From Pseudonocardia kujensis (lineage in GTDB: Bacteria > Actinomycetota > Actinomycetes > Mycobacteriales > Pseudonocardiaceae): a DNA stretch of 64,000 nucleotides. The first letter of the stretch is position 1. Each line of letters opens with the position of its first letter. Below, piece by piece: positions 18,351-27,227 of the stretch. Below the pieces are notes generated by a model. That model worked only from the letters and a program-made list of their open reading frames with translations. It was not told the DNA's origin and ran no database searches. The stretch spans positions 103,583-167,582 of the forward strand of contig NZ_JAJSOK010000008.1 in assembly GCF_021283305.1 (NCBI RefSeq), in the 5' to 3' direction. A program made the position numbers and the translations under genes.

Positions 18351-20366
18351 TCAGCGCAGCAGGTCGGGCGTCCGCCAGGGCTCGCCGAGGACGTGGTGGG
18401 CCAGGAAGGCGTACACGGTCTCGTACCACAGCGCGGCGTGCTGGGGCGTGAGCACCCAGTGGTTCTCGTCCGGGAAGTACAGGAAGCGGTGCGGGTTCGC
18501 GGCCGGGTCCGCCACGCGGGACTGCAGGTCCCACCACAGCCGCAGGCCCTCGCCGACGGGGACGCGGTAGTCCTTGTCGCCGTGGATCACCAGCATGGGC
18601 GTGGTGATCGCGTCGACGTGGTGGTGCGGGCTGTTCGCCGCCGCCATCGCCGGCGTCATCTCGGTGAGCCAGTAGTCGGCGAGGTCCGTGGTCGGGCCGA
18701 ACTGGTCGAGCGCCCACAGGCTCGCGTGCGTGACGATCGCGCGGAAGCGGTCGGTGTGACCGGCGATCCAGTTGGCCATGTAGCCGCCGAACGAGCCGCC
18801 CATGGCCGCCGTGCGGGAGGCGTCGATCTCCGGCAGTGCCTCGGCCGCGTCCGTGACCGCCATCAGGTCGGTGAAGGGCGGGCCACCCCACGCGCCCCAG
18901 CCGCGCTGCACGAAGTCCTGGCCGTAGCCGGTGGACAACGCCGGGTCCGGCAGCAGCACGGCGTAGCCGCGGGCCGCCATCAGCCACGGGTTCCACCGCC
19001 ACTGCCAGGCGTTCCAGCTGTTCAGCGGGCCGCCGTGGACCCACAGCAGCAGCGGCGCGGGCTCGTCGACGTCCGGCAGGACGAGCCAGGCGCGCAGGGG
19101 CGAGCCGTCCTCGGCGGTGGCCGTGACCTCGGTGAGCGTGCCGGGCATCGCGGGCGCCTCGGCCGGGCCGGGCAGCGGCGTGGGCTCCTGGTCGGGCGTG
19201 TGCGCGTCGAGCCGGACCGGCGCGGGCGGGCTGTCGACGGCCGAGCGCAGCGCGTAGACGCTCGCGCCGTCGGGCGACACGACCGGGTCGGTGTAGGCGC
19301 CGTGGTCGCCGGTCAGCCGGGTGACGGCGCCCGTGCCGACCTCGACGCGGAACAGCGGGCCGCGGCCCTGCTCGTCGGCGGTGACGACCAGCGCGGCCGC
19401 GTCGGGCGTCCAGGTCAGGTCGCCCGGCCAGCGGTCCCAGTCGGCGGCGAGCCCGCGGGACGCGCCCCCGGCGAGCGGGACGAGGACGAGCGTCATCCGC
19501 GGGGCCCGTTCCGGGGTGGAGCGGCGGGTGCGGATCGCGGCCACGGTCCGGCCGTCGGGGCTGACGCGCGGGGTGCCGTAGTCGTGGTCGGGGTCGTCGA
19601 GCAGGGTGCGGCGCTCCCCGGTGGTGGTGTCGAACGCGACCACCACCGCACGGGACGCCCCGTAACCCTCGGAGACGTTCCAGCCGGTCACGGCGGTGCG
19701 GCCGTCGGGCGCGATGTCGGCGGTGGTGTCGACGAGGGCGCGGCCGGGCGCGGGGGTGAGGTCGGTCCACGGCTCGCCGGGGCGGGCCGCGAGCAGCCGG
19801 GCCTCGTCGGGGCCCAGGTCGTGGTCCCAGAACCGGACCGGGTAGCCGTCGTGCAGGATCGCCGCGATCCTCCGCTCGCTGCGGGCCTTGCGGCGGGCGG
19901 CGTCGTCGTCGCCGGTCACGGCCCCGGGAAGGGTCGCCGAGGTGGCCAGCACGGTGCCGGCCTCGCGGGCCACGCGCGGCGCGGAGATCCCGCCCGGGCG
20001 GGTCCGGACGACGTGCGCCTCGCCGCCGCCCGCCGGCAACGACCACAGCGCCGCCGTCTCCGGGGCGTCGGGCGCGACGTCGGGATCGACGCGCGCGGAG
20101 ACGAACAGCAGGTCGCCCTCCGGGGTGAAGACGGGCGAGGACTCGCCCTTCGGGCCGCGGGTGAGCCGACGCGCCGGGACCTTGCCCGTCGGGTCGACCT
20201 CCCACAGCGCGGGCCGCCAGGCGGTCCGGTCGCGGTCGAGGCCGGCGACCGTGGTGACCAGACGCGACCCGTCGGGGGAGAGGGCGAGCCCGGCGAGGCG
20301 GGGGAGCGCGACGAACGACTGCGGGTCGGCGAACGGGGACACGGGTTCGGACGGAGCATCGGACAC
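18351..20366 (-). CDS. S9-family prolyl oligopeptidase / acylaminoacyl peptidase
   Basis: A 671-residue serine peptidase. An N-terminal seven-bladed beta-propeller (about 20-410, with repeated SPDG motifs) restricts access to a C-terminal alpha/beta-hydrolase. The triad is visible: Ser525 in GGSFGGY, an Asp in HGDKDYRVP (about 597-599) and His636 in DENHWV. The oxyanion strand is WVHGGPLNSW. There is no signal peptide, so it is cytoplasmic and probably degrades short or N-blocked peptides. Start is GTG. It diverges from an MFS transporter gene across about 110 bases. Confidence 0.93.
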   Translation of the reverse strand: MSDAPSEPVSPFADPQSFVALPRLAGLALSPDGSRLVTTVAGLDRDRTAWRPALWEVDPTGKVPARRLTRGPKGESSPVFTPEGDLLFVSARVDPDVAPDAPETAALWSLPAGGGEAHVVRTRPGGISAPRVAREAGTVLATSATLPGAVTGDDDAARRKARSERRIAAILHDGYPVRFWDHDLGPDEARLLAARPGEPWTDLTPAPGRALVDTTADIAPDGRTAVTGWNVSEGYGASRAVVVAFDTTTGERRTLLDDPDHDYGTPRVSPDGRTVAAIRTRRSTPERAPRMTLVLVPLAGGASRGLAADWDRWPGDLTWTPDAAALVVTADEQGRGPLFRVEVGTGAVTRLTGDHGAYTDPVVSPDGASVYALRSAVDSPPAPVRLDAHTPDQEPTPLPGPAEAPAMPGTLTEVTATAEDGSPLRAWLVLPDVDEPAPLLLWVHGGPLNSWNAWQWRWNPWLMAARGYAVLLPDPALSTGYGQDFVQRGWGAWGGPPFTDLMAVTDAAEALPEIDASRTAAMGGSFGGYMANWIAGHTDRFRAIVTHASLWALDQFGPTTDLADYWLTEMTPAMAAANSPHHHVDAITTPMLVIHGDKDYRVPVGEGLRLWWDLQSRVADPAANPHRFLYFPDENHWVLTPQHAALWYETVYAFLAHHVLGEPWRTPDLLR

Positions 20367-20477
20367 GCGCCATACCTACACCGTCCCGTCCGTGCCCTCC
20401 CCGTCCGGAGGGGAGGGCTCCGACGGCCCGGCGCGGTCCGGCCGACAATGGTCGCGGCACGACGGAAGGGGAGACGA

Positions 20478-21692
20478 GTGACGTCAGCACCGACGGCAGC
20501 GACGGCCGGGCGGCCGGTGATGAGCAGAAGCGCGGGGACCGCGGTGGTGGCCGTGACGTTCGTCGTCACGATGATCGGCACCACGCTGCCGACGCCGCTG
20601 TACCCGCTCTACGAGCAGCGGTACGGGTTCGGCGGGCTCGTGGTCACGGTCGTCTTCGCGACCTACGCCGTGGGCGTCGCCGCCGCGCTGGTGGTGCTCG
20701 GCAACCTCTCCGACCGGATCGGGCGGCGGCCCGTGCTGCTCGCCGGGCTCGCGTCGGCGCTGGTCAGCTCGCTGGTGTTCCTGATCCCGGCGGAACCGGC
20801 GCTGTTCGTGGGGCGCTTCCTGTCCGGCATCTCGGCGGGCGTCTTCACCGGCACCGCCACGGCCACGATCATCGACCTGGCCCGGGAGGACCGGAAGGCC
20901 CGGGCGGGACTCGTCGCCGCCGCCGTCAACATGCTGGGGCTGGGTCTCGGGCCGGTGCTGGCCGGGATCCTCGCCGAGTACGCGCCGCTGCCCCTCGACC
21001 TGTCGTACCTCGTGCACGCCGCGCTGGTGGTCGTCGCGGCGGTGGCGCTGTGGTTCGTCCCCGAGACCGTCGAGCAGCGGGGGTCGTTCCGGATCGAGCC
21101 GCTGAAGGTCGGCGGGGTGCCGCCGGAGGTGCGCGGGGTGTTCGTGCGCGCCGCCGTCGGCGGGTTCGCGGGGTTCGCGGTGCTGGGCCTGTTCACCGCG
21201 GTGTCGCCGTCCGTGCTGGTCCAGGTGCTGGGCCGGAGCAGCCACCTGGTCGTCGGGCTCGTGGTGTTCCTGATGCTGGGCGCGTCGGCGCTGGGCCAGG
21301 TGCTGTCGGGCTCCGTGCCCGAGCGGGTCGCCCTGCCGGCCGGCTGCGGCGGACTGGCCGTGGGCGCCGCGCTGATCGGCACGGGCATCGCGACGGCCTC
21401 GCTCGCCGTGTTCTGCACCGGCGCCGCGGTCGCCGGGCTGGGCCAGGGGATGAGCTTCCGGGCCGGGCTGGGCGCGGTCGGTTCGCGGGCCCCGCAGGCG
21501 GTGCGCGGCGCGGTGGTCGCGACCTTCTTCCTGGTGCTCTACGTGGCCATCTCGCTGCCGGTGATCGGCGTCGGGGCGGCCGCGCAGGTGTTCGGGCTGG
21601 TGCCGGCGGGCGTGGTGTTCTCGGGGATCGTCGCCCTGCTGGCGCTGGCCGCGGTCGTGCTCACGGTCCGGGCGAGCCGCCGGACGGCGTGA
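20478..21692 (+). CDS. MFS transporter (drug-efflux type)
   Basis: A 404-residue, roughly 12-helix major facilitator. It has the GNLSDRIGRRPVLL loop between helices 2 and 3 (MFS motif A) and PETVEQRGSFRIEPL in the central cytoplasmic loop. The fold suggests proton-coupled export of small hydrophobic compounds; the substrate is unknown. The start is GTG after a GGAAGGGGA site. An alternative ATG lies 14 codons further in (MSRSAG). It converges on ctaA. Confidence 0.88.
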   Translation: MTSAPTAATAGRPVMSRSAGTAVVAVTFVVTMIGTTLPTPLYPLYEQRYGFGGLVVTVVFATYAVGVAAALVVLGNLSDRIGRRPVLLAGLASALVSSLVFLIPAEPALFVGRFLSGISAGVFTGTATATIIDLAREDRKARAGLVAAAVNMLGLGLGPVLAGILAEYAPLPLDLSYLVHAALVVVAAVALWFVPETVEQRGSFRIEPLKVGGVPPEVRGVFVRAAVGGFAGFAVLGLFTAVSPSVLVQVLGRSSHLVVGLVVFLMLGASALGQVLSGSVPERVALPAGCGGLAVGAALIGTGIATASLAVFCTGAAVAGLGQGMSFRAGLGAVGSRAPQAVRGAVVATFFLVLYVAISLPVIGVGAAAQVFGLVPAGVVFSGIVALLALAAVVLTVRASRRTA

Positions 21693-21700
21693 GAGGCCGC

Positions 21701-21730
21701 GCGGGGTGAGGTGTCGCGGGGTGAGGTGTC
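21701..21730. repeat. Perfect 15-bp tandem duplication in a convergent gap
   Basis: GCGGGGTGAGGTGTC occurs twice back to back just after the MFS stop codon, in the 114-base gap before the end of ctaA. No function is apparent. Confidence 0.7.
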
Positions 21731-21806
21731 GACCGGGTGTGGAGCGCCGTCGGGGGTGTGCCGCGGGTGCAGGGGTGGACGGCCATGGCTGCCCCGCCGC
21801 GCCGCC

Positions 21807-22763
21807 TCAGCGGCTCGCCGCGAGGGTGGGCTCCGCCGTCGGGGCCTCGACGCTCGTCGGGGCGGGGGCGCGGTGGCTCGTGCCCGCCCAGACGGCCGCG
21901 GCGGCGGCGGTGGTGAGGGCCGCACCGAGCACGTGCAGGGCCACCAGCACCTCGGGGACGCCCAACGCGTACTGGACCCCGCCCAGCGCGCCCTGCGCCA
22001 GCACGACCACCACGAGCAGGCCGTAGCGGCGCTTGAGGCGGGCGTCGGCGCCCGCGGTCCACAGCGCGAAGCCGAGGCCGACGAGGAGCCCGAGGTAGGC
22101 GAAGAGCAGGTCCGCGTGCAGCTGGGCCAGCGCGGGCACGCCGATGCCGAGACGCGGGGTGGCGGCGTCGCCGGCGTGCGGGCCCGCGGCCGTGACGAGC
22201 GTGCCGGCGACCAGCAGCGCACCCAGCACCACGCTGCTGACCACGATCAGCAGGCGCACCGGGCGCGGGACGGTCCGGGTCACGGGACCGCCCGCCGTGG
22301 CCTCGTCGACGAGCTGGACAGCCAGCCAGACCAGGACCGTCGACGCCAGGAAGTGCGGCATCACGCTCCACCACACCAGGCCGGCGAGCACGGTCATCCC
22401 CCCGATGACCGCCTGCGCGACCACGCCGAGGGGCATCGCGAGCGCGAGCCAGGTGAGCCGGCGGCGGCGCGGCCGCACGTTGAGCGCGGCGAGGAAGGTC
22501 ACGATGGACACGACCACGAGGAACGCCGACAGGAGCCGGTTGCCGAACTCGGTCCACTGGGTGAGCGGCGCGATCTCGGGGTGCGGCTCGGGGACCAGGG
22601 AACCGGGGAAGCAGTTGGGCCACGTCGGACAGCCCAGGCCGGAGCCGGTCACCCTGACCACGGCTCCGGTGACCATGATCCCGGCCTGACCGATCAGCGA
22701 CAGGATCGCCAGCCGCCGCATCCACAGCGGGGACGTCGCCGGCACGCGCCGCAGGAGGTTCAC
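21807..22763 (-). CDS. ctaA: Heme A synthase (CtaA/Cox15)
   Basis: A membrane monooxygenase that oxidises the C8 methyl of heme O to give heme A for aa3-type oxidases. It is 318 residues with eight hydrophobic segments. The first periplasmic loop carries the cysteine pair GLGCPTWPNC, and heme-ligand histidines are in PLTQWTEFGNRLL-adjacent and MPHFLAS, QLHADLLFAY and VALHVLGA contexts. Start is GTG with a TACCAT box 8 bases upstream. In mycobacteria the same gene sits next to this ABC transporter and mptB. Confidence 0.94.
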   Translation of the reverse strand: MNLLRRVPATSPLWMRRLAILSLIGQAGIMVTGAVVRVTGSGLGCPTWPNCFPGSLVPEPHPEIAPLTQWTEFGNRLLSAFLVVVSIVTFLAALNVRPRRRRLTWLALAMPLGVVAQAVIGGMTVLAGLVWWSVMPHFLASTVLVWLAVQLVDEATAGGPVTRTVPRPVRLLIVVSSVVLGALLVAGTLVTAAGPHAGDAATPRLGIGVPALAQLHADLLFAYLGLLVGLGFALWTAGADARLKRRYGLLVVVVLAQGALGGVQYALGVPEVLVALHVLGAALTTAAAAAVWAGTSHRAPAPTSVEAPTAEPTLAASR

Positions 22764-22771
22764 GACTACAG

Positions 22772-22777
22772 ATGGTA
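22772..22777 (-). promoter_or_regulatory. -10 box (TACCAT) of ctaA
   Basis: TACCAT on the minus strand ends 8 bases before the GTG. It lies between ctaA and the permease stop, giving ctaA a possible promoter of its own. Confidence 0.4.
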
Positions 22778-22788
22778 GAAGATGCGCC

Positions 22789-23568
22789 TCAGCGCAGGCG
22801 GACGGCCTTCACGGCGACCCCGCCCGCCACGACGGCCCACGCCACCAGCACCAGGACCGGCCCGATCCCCGGCGCCGAACCGGCCACCAGCGGCGCGCGC
22901 AGCCCCTCGGCCAACGCCCCCGACGGCAGCGCGCCGGCCACGGCGGCGACCCCCGCCGGCAGCTGGTCGAGCGGGATCACGATGCCGCCGCCGAGCAGGA
23001 GCACGAACCACACGAGGTTGGCGACGGCCAGCACGATCTCCGCGCGCAGCGTGCCGCCGAGCAGGATGCCCAGCGCACCGAAGGCGGCACAGCCGAGCAG
23101 GACCATCAGCAGGGCCCAGCCGAGCCCGGCGGCGTCGGGCCGCCAGCCCAGCAACGCCGCCACCACGCCCAGGATCACCAGCTGCACCACGACGACGGCG
23201 AGCACGGCCGCGAGCCGCCCCGCGACCAGGAGCCACCGGGGCAGGGCGGTGGCGGCGAGCCGCCGGATCACGCCGTAGCGGCGGTCGAAGCCCAGCGCGA
23301 TGGCCTGGCTGGTGAACGCGGTCGACATCACCGCCAGCGCCAGCACCGACGGCACCACCGAGTTCACCCGCGGCTCCGGCAGCGGGACCACCCGCAGCAC
23401 CGACAGCCCGACGAGCAGCACGACGGGGATCAGCAGGGTGAGCAGCACCTGCTCACCGTTGCGCAGCGCGAGGCGGGTCTCGGTGCCCGCCTGGGCGAGC
23501 AGCATCCGGCCCAGCCGGCCCCGCCCGGGCGCCGGGGTGAACGTCCCGGGAACGAACAGCTCGCTCAC
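22789..23568 (-). CDS. ABC-2 type transporter permease
   Basis: A 259-residue permease with about six membrane segments. The first is LLTLLIPVVLLVGLSVL (about 43-60), and FDRRYGVIRRLAATALPRWLL is the cytoplasmic loop typical of ABC-2 (drug-export type) permeases. The GTG start overlaps the stop of a 24-codon ORF that itself overlaps the ATPase stop, suggesting a coupled chain. With the ATPase gene it forms an exporter of unknown substrate, the counterpart of the Rv1457c/Rv1458c pair as I recall it. Confidence 0.88.
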   Translation of the reverse strand: MSELFVPGTFTPAPGRGRLGRMLLAQAGTETRLALRNGEQVLLTLLIPVVLLVGLSVLRVVPLPEPRVNSVVPSVLALAVMSTAFTSQAIALGFDRRYGVIRRLAATALPRWLLVAGRLAAVLAVVVVQLVILGVVAALLGWRPDAAGLGWALLMVLLGCAAFGALGILLGGTLRAEIVLAVANLVWFVLLLGGGIVIPLDQLPAGVAAVAGALPSGALAEGLRAPLVAGSAPGIGPVLVLVAWAVVAGGVAVKAVRLR

Positions 23569-23639
23569 GCGCCCTCCGCGCTCGTCGGCCGCGTTCGCGG
23601 CGCTGCGGTGTCGAACGGTGAGCTCGCACGGTCGGTCAC
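23565..23639 (-). CDS. Possible 24-residue coupling ORF between ABC ATPase and permease
   Basis: A short frame starting VTDRASSPFDTA begins with a GTG that overlaps the ATPase stop as GTGA. It ends with a TGA that overlaps the permease start, again as GTGA. The peptide looks like no known family. It may only keep ribosomes moving across the 67-base gap, or it may be coincidence. Confidence 0.3.
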   Translation of the reverse strand: MTDRASSPFDTAAPRTRPTSAEGA

Positions 23640-24628
23640 GACCGCAGCTCCCGTCCGGTCAGGTCCAGGAACACGTCCTCGAGGCTGCGCCGCGCGACCT
23701 GGACGTCGTCGGCGAGGGCGCCCTGGCCCGCGCACCAGCCGGTGATCGCGGACAGGACGTGCGGGTCGATGCGCCCGCGGACGACGTAGCGCCCCGCGAC
23801 GGTCTCGGCCGCCCGGTAGCCGGCGGGCAGCGCGGCGCTGAGGGCCTCGACGTCCATGCCGGTGCGGGCCCGGAACCGCAGCTCCTGCTCGTCGCCCCCG
23901 GCGGTGAGCTCGGTCGGGCTGCCGGCCGCGACGACCCGTCCGTGGTCGACGATCACGACCTCGTCGGCCAGCGCCTCGGCCTCCTCCATGAGGTGCGTGG
24001 TCAGCAGGACCGCGACCCCGTCCCGGCGCAGCGCGGAGACCAGCTCCCAGACCACCCGGCGCGCCTGCGGGTCCATGCCGGCGGTCGGCTCGTCGAGCAC
24101 CACGACCTCGGGCCGCCCGACGACCGCGCACGCCAGCGCGAGCCGCTGCTGCTGGCCGCCGGAGAGCCGCTTGTAGGGGGTGCGCGTGGCACCGGAGAGA
24201 CCCAGGACGTCGATCAGCCAGGCCGGGTCGAGCGGGTTCGCGGCGCAGGCGGCGACGAGCCGCAGCATCTCGCCCGCCTTCACGCCGGGGTAGGCGCCGC
24301 CGCCCTGCGGCATGATCCCGATCCGTGCCCGCAGCGCGTCCGGCGCGCCGGCCGGGTCGAGCCCGAGGACGCGGACCTCGCCCTCGTCGGCGCGCTGGAA
24401 GCCGGTGCAGACCTCGATGGTCGTGGTCTTGCCGGCCCCGTTCGGTCCGAGCAGCGCGAGCACCGTGCCGCGGCGCAGCGTCAGGTCCAGCCCCGCGACC
24501 GCCGTGGTCGCGCCGAACCGCTTGACCAGGCCGCGCACGGACACCGCGGTGTCCGCGGCGCCGTCGCGGACGGGCGCGGCGGGGTCCGGAGCGGCCTCGC
24601 CCGACCGGGCCGACGGGGGGATCTGCAC
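23636..24628 (-). CDS. ABC transporter ATP-binding protein (drug-export type)
   Basis: A 330-residue ATPase. Walker A is GPNGAGKTT (61-69), the signature is LSGGQQQRLALA, and Walker B is VVVLDEPTAGMD, with HLMEEAEALAD after the switch His. The C-terminal 90 residues (from about 240) are the DrrA-like regulatory extension ending SLEDVFLDLTG. The start is GTG, preceded by a TAGACT box that overlaps the mptB stop codon. The encoded pump pairs with the downstream ABC-2 permease. Confidence 0.93.
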   Translation of the reverse strand: MQIPPSARSGEAAPDPAAPVRDGAADTAVSVRGLVKRFGATTAVAGLDLTLRRGTVLALLGPNGAGKTTTIEVCTGFQRADEGEVRVLGLDPAGAPDALRARIGIMPQGGGAYPGVKAGEMLRLVAACAANPLDPAWLIDVLGLSGATRTPYKRLSGGQQQRLALACAVVGRPEVVVLDEPTAGMDPQARRVVWELVSALRRDGVAVLLTTHLMEEAEALADEVVIVDHGRVVAAGSPTELTAGGDEQELRFRARTGMDVEALSAALPAGYRAAETVAGRYVVRGRIDPHVLSAITGWCAGQGALADDVQVARRSLEDVFLDLTGRELRS

Positions 24629-24636
24629 AGCCGTCG

Positions 24637-24642
24637 AGTCTA
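24637..24642 (-). promoter_or_regulatory. -10 box (TAGACT) of the ABC ATPase, overlapping the mptB stop
   Basis: TAGACT on the minus strand ends 8 bases before the GTG and shares its first bases with the mptB TAG stop. The pump may thus be expressed independently of mptB. Confidence 0.4.
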
Positions 24643-26208
24643 GGCAGGGGTCCGGGCGGCGGGCGCGGCACCCGGATCGCGGGCCGCCTCGCGGCGCAGG
24701 GCGCGCCGCACCAGCAGCAGTCCGACGAGCAGGATCACGACCCCGGCCACGATCCCGAACGGCAGCTGGTAGGCCCGGAAGTTGAAGTCCGCCCCGGTGG
24801 GCGGGACCATCACCGCGATCACCGCCGAGGCGGCCAGGGCGAAGCGCCGGTAGCGCGGCATCCCGCGGGTCGCGGCGAGCGGGATCGCGGCCCACAGCAG
24901 GTACCAGGGGTGCACCACCGGGCCCAGCAGGACCACGGCGCCCAGCCCGACGCCCACGCCCGTCACCGGATCGACGCGGCCCTTGAGGCACAGCCACAGC
25001 AGCCAGCCGCACGCCACGGCCGCGGCGAGACCGCCCAGCCCGCGGGTGAGGGTGAGCGTGGTGTCGGTGTGGTCGCCGAGGCCGGCGAGGATGCCGATCT
25101 GCCCGGAGAGCTGACCGAGGTCGGTGGACAACGACATCCAGCTGCGGATCGTGTTCGCGGTGCCCTGGGTGGAGATCCAGCCGAAGCCCAGGCCGGTGCC
25201 GAGGCCGATCGCGGCGTAGACCGCCACGGCCACCCCGGCGAGGGCGGCGGCGGCCGCCACGACGTCGCGCACCCGCCCGCCCCACCGCCGCGCCAGGTCC
25301 GTCCCGAGGAACCCGAGGGCGAGCAGCGCCGGCAGCTTCACCGAGGCGCCCAGGGTGATGAGCACCGCACCGGCGACCCAGCGCGGCCAGGGGACCGGGA
25401 CGTCCCGCTCACCCAGGGCCAGGTGCAGGCCGGCGAGCAGCAGACCGAGCATCAGCGCCTCGTTGTGGATGCCGCTGACCAGGTGGAACAGCACCAGGGG
25501 GTTGGCGGCGCCGAGCCACAGCGCCAGGCCGGGCTCCACGCCGCAGCGGCGGGCGAGCTTCGGCAGCGCCCACAGGATCAGGGCCACGCCGCCGAGCGCC
25601 AGGGCGCGGTGGGCCAGGACGCCGAACACGACGTCGTTGCCGGTCAGCGCCGTGATCCCGCGCCCGACGACGAGGAACAGCGGTCCGTACGGGGCCGGGG
25701 TCTCCCGCCAGATCGTGGGGATCGTCCGGGTCAGCGGGTCGTCGACGCCGAGCGCCTGCGCCGGCCCGAGGACGTACGGGTCGAGGCCGCGGGCGACGAT
25801 CGCCGACTGGGCGAGGTAGCTGTAGACGTCCTTGGAGAACAGCGGCGGCGCCAGCGCCAGCGGCAGCGCCCAGAGGATCCCGGCGCGGCCGATCGAGAGC
25901 CGGTCCGGGGCGGGCGGCACCGCGCCGCGTGCCGAGAGCATCCGCCCGATCCACAGCCAGGCGAGCACGAGCATGCCCATGCCGGCGTAGGTCAGGGCGA
26001 GGGCGAGGGTGGCGTTGCGGGCGGGAAGCCCGATCAGGCGCAGGCCGTTGAGCGGGTTGGGCACGGGCAGCGCCCCCGCACCGAGCGCCCCGACGGCCAT
26101 GAGCAGCGCCCCGGTGAGCCCGAGCCGCCGGGCGAGCCGGGCCGGATCGGCCGCGACGCGCCGGTCCACCGGCGGTGAGCCGGTGGGGTCCAGGGCGGGG
26201 GCGGCCAT
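24640..26208 (-). CDS. mptB: Polyprenol-phosphomannose-dependent alpha-1,6-mannosyltransferase MptB
   Basis: A 522-residue GT-C glycosyltransferase with about 12 membrane helices. It has the catalytic-loop feature [21 protein letters not shown] (from about residue 125), with an acidic residue after the first helix region. MptB uses polyprenyl-phosphomannose to start the alpha-1,6-mannan core of lipomannan. The ATG ([10 protein letters not shown]) was chosen over upstream starts, which would run through the sufR promoter region. It diverges from sufR, exactly the Rv1459c/Rv1460 layout. The family name rests on sequence style and synteny together. Confidence 0.9.
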   Translation of the reverse strand: MAAPALDPTGSPPVDRRVAADPARLARRLGLTGALLMAVGALGAGALPVPNPLNGLRLIGLPARNATLALALTYAGMGMLVLAWLWIGRMLSARGAVPPAPDRLSIGRAGILWALPLALAPPLFSKDVYSYLAQSAIVARGLDPYVLGPAQALGVDDPLTRTIPTIWRETPAPYGPLFLVVGRGITALTGNDVVFGVLAHRALALGGVALILWALPKLARRCGVEPGLALWLGAANPLVLFHLVSGIHNEALMLGLLLAGLHLALGERDVPVPWPRWVAGAVLITLGASVKLPALLALGFLGTDLARRWGGRVRDVVAAAAALAGVAVAVYAAIGLGTGLGFGWISTQGTANTIRSWMSLSTDLGQLSGQIGILAGLGDHTDTTLTLTRGLGGLAAAVACGWLLWLCLKGRVDPVTGVGVGLGAVVLLGPVVHPWYLLWAAIPLAATRGMPRYRRFALAASAVIAVMVPPTGADFNFRAYQLPFGIVAGVVILLVGLLLVRRALRREAARDPGAAPAARTPA

Positions 26209-26368
26209 GCCGGGAGCGTATCGACCGGCCCCGGGACGACGGTCCGGAGCCGGGTCACCGGCACTGCGGGCGGCCCGCCGCGGGCCGACGAGCGGCACCG
26301 GCGGCATGCCGGGGGTGAGTCCGCTCACCTGCCCGGGGGGCCGCCTTTGCCGGGTGGGCGCATATACG

Positions 26369-26385
26369 CAACACTGGTGTTGTGA
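26369..26385 (+). promoter_or_regulatory. SufR operator overlapping the sufR start codon
   Basis: CAACACTGGTGTTG is a palindrome with 6-bp arms. Overlapping it is ACACT-N5-TGTGA (26371-26385), the form I recall for the mycobacterial SufR site. The GTG start codon (26382-26384) lies inside it, and a CATATA-like box is just upstream. Repression by holo-SufR is inferred from the family. Confidence 0.65.
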
Positions 26386-27227
26386 AAACAGCCGGACCGA
26401 GCACCACGACCCGGGCGCCGCAGGCGTCCGCCGTCGCCGTGCCCGCACCGGCCGCGCACGCGGCGGACGTCCCCGGCCAGCCCGCGCACGTCCCCGCCCA
26501 GCCCGAGGGTCGCACGCGGGTCGCGGTCGCCCGGCTCCTGCTGGAGCAGGGGCCGATCACGGCCGCGGAGGTCGCCGCCGAGCTGGAGCTCTCGGCCGCC
26601 GCCGTGCGCCGGCACCTGGACGCCCTGATCGCCGACGGCGAGGCCGAGACCCGGGAGGCGCCGCGGCGCTCCCGGCGCTCGCGCGGCCGTCCGGCCAAGC
26701 ACTTCCTGCTCACCGACGCCGGCCGGGTCCGCTTCGGGCACGGCTACGACGACCTGGCCACCTCGGCCCTGCGCTTCCTCGCGGCCCACGCGGGGGAGCA
26801 GGCCGTCGGCGAGTTCGCCCGCTCCCGCGTGCACGAGCTGCTCGGCGACGCGGAGGACGAGATCCACGCGGCGGGCACGCCGGAGGAACGGGCCGAGGCG
26901 CTCGCACGCGTGCTCACCTCGCGGGGCTACGCGGCGGCGGCCCGGGAGGCCGGGCACGGCGTGCAGCTGTGCCAGCACCACTGCCCGGTGGCCCACGTCG
27001 CGGCCGAGTTCCCGGAGCTCTGCGAGGCCGAGACCGCGGCCTTCGCCGAGATCCTCGGCACGCACGTGCAACGCTTGGCCACCATCGCGCGCGGGGACTC
27101 CGCGTGCACCACCCACGTCCCCACCGTGTTCCCGGAGGCTCCCGAACGCCTCCGTACCGGGCAGCGCCCGGGACCGGCGGGGCAGCAAGCGACCACCACG
27201 TCCCCGAGAGGGAGGCAGTCTTCATGA
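26382..27227 (+). CDS. sufR: Fe-S-sensing Suf operon repressor SufR
   Basis: A 281-residue winged-helix regulator. An Ala/Pro-rich leader (1-42) is followed by the HTH domain (45-110, with [20 protein letters not shown]). The C-terminal part carries the cluster-binding cysteines: Cys197 and Cys201 in LCQHHCPV, Cys214 in ELCEAE, and an extra Cys242. Holo-SufR is known to repress the suf operon and to release it on iron or oxidative stress. Start is GTG. The stop overlaps the sufB ATG (ATGA). Confidence 0.94.
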   Translation: MKTAGPSTTTRAPQASAVAVPAPAAHAADVPGQPAHVPAQPEGRTRVAVARLLLEQGPITAAEVAAELELSAAAVRRHLDALIADGEAETREAPRRSRRSRGRPAKHFLLTDAGRVRFGHGYDDLATSALRFLAAHAGEQAVGEFARSRVHELLGDAEDEIHAAGTPEERAEALARVLTSRGYAAAAREAGHGVQLCQHHCPVAHVAAEFPELCEAETAAFAEILGTHVQRLATIARGDSACTTHVPTVFPEAPERLRTGQRPGPAGQQATTTSPRGRQSS

